This document shows, one piece after another, positions 61,422 to 64,000 of a stretch of DNA of 64,000 nucleotides. The stretch is from Spirosoma rhododendri (GTDB taxonomy: Bacteria > Bacteroidota > Bacteroidia > Cytophagales > Spirosomataceae). Under the pieces are notes generated by a model. The model did not search any database. It was not told the DNA's origin and was given only the letters and a program-made list of their open reading frames with translations. Every line of letters begins with the position of its first letter. Positions within the stretch are counted from its first letter, which is position 1. The translations under genes and the position numbers were made by a program. The DNA is taken from assembly GCF_012849055.1 (NCBI RefSeq), contig NZ_CP051677.1:3053001-3117000 (forward strand), written 5' to 3'.

Positions 61422-61541
61422 GGTTGTAAAGTTAGATGGTTGTAGAGTCGTAAAGTTGTAGAGTTATAAAGTTGGTTGGCACCGGATGAGCTGACGCGCC
61501 AGCTAACTTTACGACTCTACAACCATCTAACTTTACAACTT
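61421..61541. repeat. GTTGTAGAG-family inverted repeat between convergent genes (C2)
   Basis: Arms 61421-61457 (AGGTTGTAAAGTTAGATGG...) and 61505-61541 pair over 37 bases with one mismatch. The left side continues with the further words GTTGTAGAGTTATAAAG. The loop holds GACGCGCCAGC (61493-61503), the core shared with the repeats at 13325 and 55344. It is closely related to C1. Confidence 0.9.
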
Positions 61542-61544
61542 TAG

Positions 61545-61751
61545 TTACGATTCGCGGACGAGATTAACGCCGGTAATGAGGAAAATCATGCCGACGATAA
61601 ACGGGGCTGCTGATTCGGCTTTGTTGATGCTCATACCCAGCACGGGTTTGCCATCAGACAGAAACGCAACGAGGGCGAACAGAACGATAACGACGCCGAG
61701 GATCATCAGCGTAGCGCCGGAAAAACGGCGAAAGTTTGTATTGTTTTCCAT
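61545..61751 (-). CDS. Small two-helix membrane protein
   Basis: A 68-residue protein with two hydrophobic segments (TLMILGVVIVLFALVAFL and APFIVGMIFLITGVNLV) separated by a short polar loop. I do not recognise a family. The neat hydropathy, an ATG start and a position clear of other genes support a real gene. The C-terminus comes within four bases of the C2 repeat. Confidence 0.65.
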   Translation of the reverse strand: MENNTNFRRFSGATLMILGVVIVLFALVAFLSDGKPVLGMSINKAESAAPFIVGMIFLITGVNLVRES

Positions 61752-61843
61752 AGTATGTAATTCAGGTCGGCCACCGCGTGGCGGCCATCGCGTGGGTCCA
61801 CGTCTGGTAATCGTAAGGCTAACTAAGTTGGGTGACAGCTGGT

Positions 61844-63358
61844 TCAGCCGCTGGTGCGCGTGTCAGCCGTAGACCGGTTCGCCGGTACGGGCTGGGCCAC
61901 CTGCACGGGTGTCAAGTTTCGTTTGCGCCCCTCTTCAATCAGGAACGGGTAAGCGGCTTCCAGCGTATTCGGAACGACGCCGTCGAGAATAGCTTCCCGG
62001 ATCAGCGTTTTCAAATCACCCACTTCCCGTGATGGGGGCAGGCCAAACGTTTCCATAATCAACTCGCCCGTAATGACGGGTTGAAAATTACGCAGTTCGT
62101 CGCGCGTTTCGAGATCGATCAGCTTCTGCTCGACCCGGTCGAAATTGCGCAGGTGCTTCTGTACTTTTTCGTAGTTCTTGGACGTGATATCGGCCCGGCA
62201 CAGCGCCATCAGCCCGTCAAGGTCGTGGCCTGCCTCGACCAGCAGTCGGCGTAGGGCCGAGTCGGTAATCTGCTCTTTGGTGAGCGCGATGGGACGCAGA
62301 TGCAGCCGCACCAGCTTCTGCACCATCCGCATCGACTCATGCAGGGGCAGTTTCATGGTTCGGAAGATGCCGGGCACCCAGCGCGCGCCCATGTCTTCGT
62401 GGCCGTGAAACGTCCAGCCCACCCGCTTGTCGTAGCGTTTTGTTGCCGGTTTGGCGATGTCGTGGAGCAAAGCCGCCCAGCGTAACCAAAGCTCCTGCGC
62501 GTCGAGTTCAGGAGTCGATTTGGTGCGATTGGCGATGTTGTCGAGCACCTGCAACGTGTGGTAAAAATTATCCTTGTGGCCGCGTCCTTCGATGGTTTCG
62601 ACACCCTTCAATGCCACCAGTTCCGGGAAAATACGCTCCAGCAACCCCGCGTGATACAGCAGCTTGAAGCCGTAAGACGGTGTCGGCGACAGGATAATCT
62701 TGTTCAGCTCGTCGGTGATGCGTTCGCGCGACACGATGCCGATTCGTTCGTTCATCTGCACAATCGCGTCGAACGTAGCCGGTTCAATGTCGAAGTTGAG
62801 CTGCGATGCAAAGCGGATGGCCCGCATCATCCGGAGCGGATCGTCGGAGAACGTAATGAGCGGGTCGAGTGGGGTGCGGATGATCTTACGTTTGAGATCT
62901 TTCTGCCCGTCGAAGGGGTCGAGCAAATCGCCGTAGACGCCTGCTTTGCCTGTACGGTTCAGTTGAATGCCCATTGCGTTGATCGTGAAGTCGCGCCGGT
63001 TCTGATCGTCTTCAAGCGTGCCATCTTCAACGATGGGCTTACGCGAATCGGCCCGGTACGACTCTTTCCGCGCGCCCACAAACTCAACTTCCCACGGTTG
63101 CCCCGCCAGATCGACTTTTACCATCGCCGTTCCAAAGTTGGGAAACACGGCAACGGGGGCTTTCATCGCTTTTCCTACTGCTTCGGCCAGCGCAATGCCG
63201 CTGCCAAGGCAAACCACGTCGATGTCCTTCGAGGGCCGTTTCAGGAGCAAATCACGCACGAACCCACCCACCACATAAGCCCGCATGCCCAGTGCGTCGG
63301 CCTGTTGCGCCAGCGTCTCGAAAATGGGGTTGGTCTGTAATGTGTCGGCGAAATTCAT
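61844..63358 (-). CDS. cca: CCA-adding tRNA nucleotidyltransferase with HD domain
   Basis: A 504-residue enzyme that builds or repairs the CCA end of tRNA. The class II head motif is complete: GGFVRDLLL followed by KDIDVVCLG (DxD), then RRDFTINAM and DPLRMMRAIRFASQL for base and RNA recognition. The HD domain carries LLHDIAKP. The length and order match bacterial CCA/PcnB-HD proteins of Bacteroidota. An upstream repeat at 63365 separates it from the Sua5-like gene. Confidence 0.92.
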   Translation of the reverse strand: MNFADTLQTNPIFETLAQQADALGMRAYVVGGFVRDLLLKRPSKDIDVVCLGSGIALAEAVGKAMKAPVAVFPNFGTAMVKVDLAGQPWEVEFVGARKESYRADSRKPIVEDGTLEDDQNRRDFTINAMGIQLNRTGKAGVYGDLLDPFDGQKDLKRKIIRTPLDPLITFSDDPLRMMRAIRFASQLNFDIEPATFDAIVQMNERIGIVSRERITDELNKIILSPTPSYGFKLLYHAGLLERIFPELVALKGVETIEGRGHKDNFYHTLQVLDNIANRTKSTPELDAQELWLRWAALLHDIAKPATKRYDKRVGWTFHGHEDMGARWVPGIFRTMKLPLHESMRMVQKLVRLHLRPIALTKEQITDSALRRLLVEAGHDLDGLMALCRADITSKNYEKVQKHLRNFDRVEQKLIDLETRDELRNFQPVITGELIMETFGLPPSREVGDLKTLIREAILDGVVPNTLEAAYPFLIEEGRKRNLTPVQVAQPVPANRSTADTRTSG

Positions 63359-63364
63359 ACTGTT

Positions 63365-63448
63365 GTGTTTAACGTTTGTAGTTCAATGTTTAACGTTGGT
63401 TGCTGCTTGTCAGTAAAACATTAAACCTTACACGTTAAACCTTAAACT
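63365..63448. repeat. GTTTAAGG-family inverted repeat (B5)
   Basis: The left arm has two copies of TGTTTAACGTT. The right arm (ACATTAAACCTTACACG, TTAAACCTTAAAC) is its imperfect complement. It lies between the CCA and Sua5-like genes. Confidence 0.72.
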
Positions 63449-63978
63449 CATTTTCTAATAAAACTCACCCCGCCGTCGATGCTGAGCCGGATGATGCGGG
63501 GTTTGCGGGGCATACCGGGTAAAGCGCCGAACCGCTCACTGACGGCGGCTTCGGCTGGCGGGGGCAGCGTCAGCGATTCAAACGGAATCGTGAGCAGACC
63601 CTTGCCATAGCCGCCGATCAGCCGCTGGATTTCGGGATTGAGTGCCCGCCGGACCGCGATCTCCTGACTACGTTCGAGCAGTACGGGCGCGATGTTTTTC
63701 CCTTGTTCAAACACCACGATTAAGGGCGTGTCGGAAAAATCAACCACGTCGTAAGCCACATCGGGTAGTTTGGCGACGTACATCACCAGCTGATCGGGGT
63801 GTTGAATCAGCACCGTTGGGCGGACGCCGTCGGGCATGACTGAGAACAGCGTCAGCAGTTTCGCAACGGCTTCTTCACTGGTAGGGTCGGCCGCTACCGA
63901 CCAGCCGGTTTCGTCGGCCAGTGCAATCAGATTGCCTTGCCGGAGTTGATACGTAATGTCGCGGATTGTAGCTGCCAT
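63448..63978 (-). CDS. Sua5/YciO/YrdC-like protein
   Basis: A 176-residue protein of the YrdC/Sua5 fold. The opening LRQGNLIALADETGWSVAADPTSE matches the strand-loop of L-threonylcarbamoyladenylate synthases, and TVLIQHPDQLVMYVAKLPDV and PLIVVFEQGKNIAPVLLERS fit later strands. The usual SxR/KRSxxxP signature is weak, so it may be a paralogue rather than the main tRNA t6A enzyme. A perfect -7 box stands 15 bases before its start. Confidence 0.8.
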   Translation of the reverse strand: MAATIRDITYQLRQGNLIALADETGWSVAADPTSEEAVAKLLTLFSVMPDGVRPTVLIQHPDQLVMYVAKLPDVAYDVVDFSDTPLIVVFEQGKNIAPVLLERSQEIAVRRALNPEIQRLIGGYGKGLLTIPFESLTLPPPAEAAVSERFGALPGMPRKPRIIRLSIDGGVSFIRK

Positions 63979-63992
63979 AGTGGTTGAAACCG

Positions 63993-64000
63993 CAAAGATA
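63993..64000 (-). promoter_or_regulatory. -7 box of the Sua5-like gene at the window edge
   Basis: TATCTTTG on the minus strand fits TAnnTTTG exactly; the -33 box would lie outside the window. Confidence 0.5.

Noticed and set aside
61421..61541. Repeated GTTGTAGAGTT words as a small tandem-repeat or phage attachment site
   Set aside because: The words are arranged head-to-head as a palindrome and no integrase or tRNA is nearby.

Overview
The window reads as chromosomal DNA of a Cytophagales bacterium (phylum Bacteroidota), most like the Spirosoma/Fibrella/Rudanella group. The reasons are two SusC/SusD pairs, a TonB siderophore receptor, paired DUF6089 membrane proteins, a DUF5690 protein, GH127 arabinofuranosidases, Bacteroidota-type promoters (TTG, 18-20 bp, TAnnTTTG), the general absence of Shine-Dalgarno sequences and a fairly high G+C content. 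I see no tRNA, rRNA, CRISPR array, prophage or recognisable transposase.

Layout. 1-2.2 kb: edge fragment of a DUF3800 protein, then a MarR regulator overlapping an MFS exporter. 2.4-18.5 kb: SusC/SusD pair 1, SusC/SusD pair 2, a Tat-type metallophosphoesterase, a PhnZ-like HD oxygenase, a YncE-propeller/phosphoesterase fusion and a DUF5690 transporter. I read the second half of this as an organophosphorus or phosphonate acquisition locus. 18.5-22.8 kb: MNT/HEPN pair, a SAM methyltransferase and a two-subunit molybdenum hydroxylase (IorA/IorB type). 23-30 kb: TonB siderophore receptor, P-loop kinase, phosphocholine-type phospholipase C and a GH18 chitinase. 30-35 kb: two consecutive GH127-family genes. 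35.5-41.9 kb: NAD+ synthetase, antitoxin/PIN toxin pair with a DUF5615 remnant, EamA transporter, OmpA-type protein and an unknown protein. 42-48 kb: a 1949-residue repetitive secreted protein. 48-64 kb: mainly housekeeping genes (ferrochelatase, OxyR, PabA/TrpG, CBS protein, NAD kinase, DUF6089 pair, M23 peptidase, CCA-adding enzyme, Sua5-like protein).

Two window-wide patterns stand out. First, four genes (MFS, GH127, OmpA-like, alpha/beta hydrolase) are each broken by loss of exactly one base inside a G/C homopolymer; restoring one base restores the family sequence each time. This suggests consensus error more than four independent gene deaths. Second, at least fourteen gaps between genes hold long inverted repeats of a few families: a C/G-rich family, a GTTTAAGG-word family, a GTTGTAGAG-word family and several others. 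Three of them share the core GACGCGCCAGC. These fold-back elements are the least explained feature of the window.
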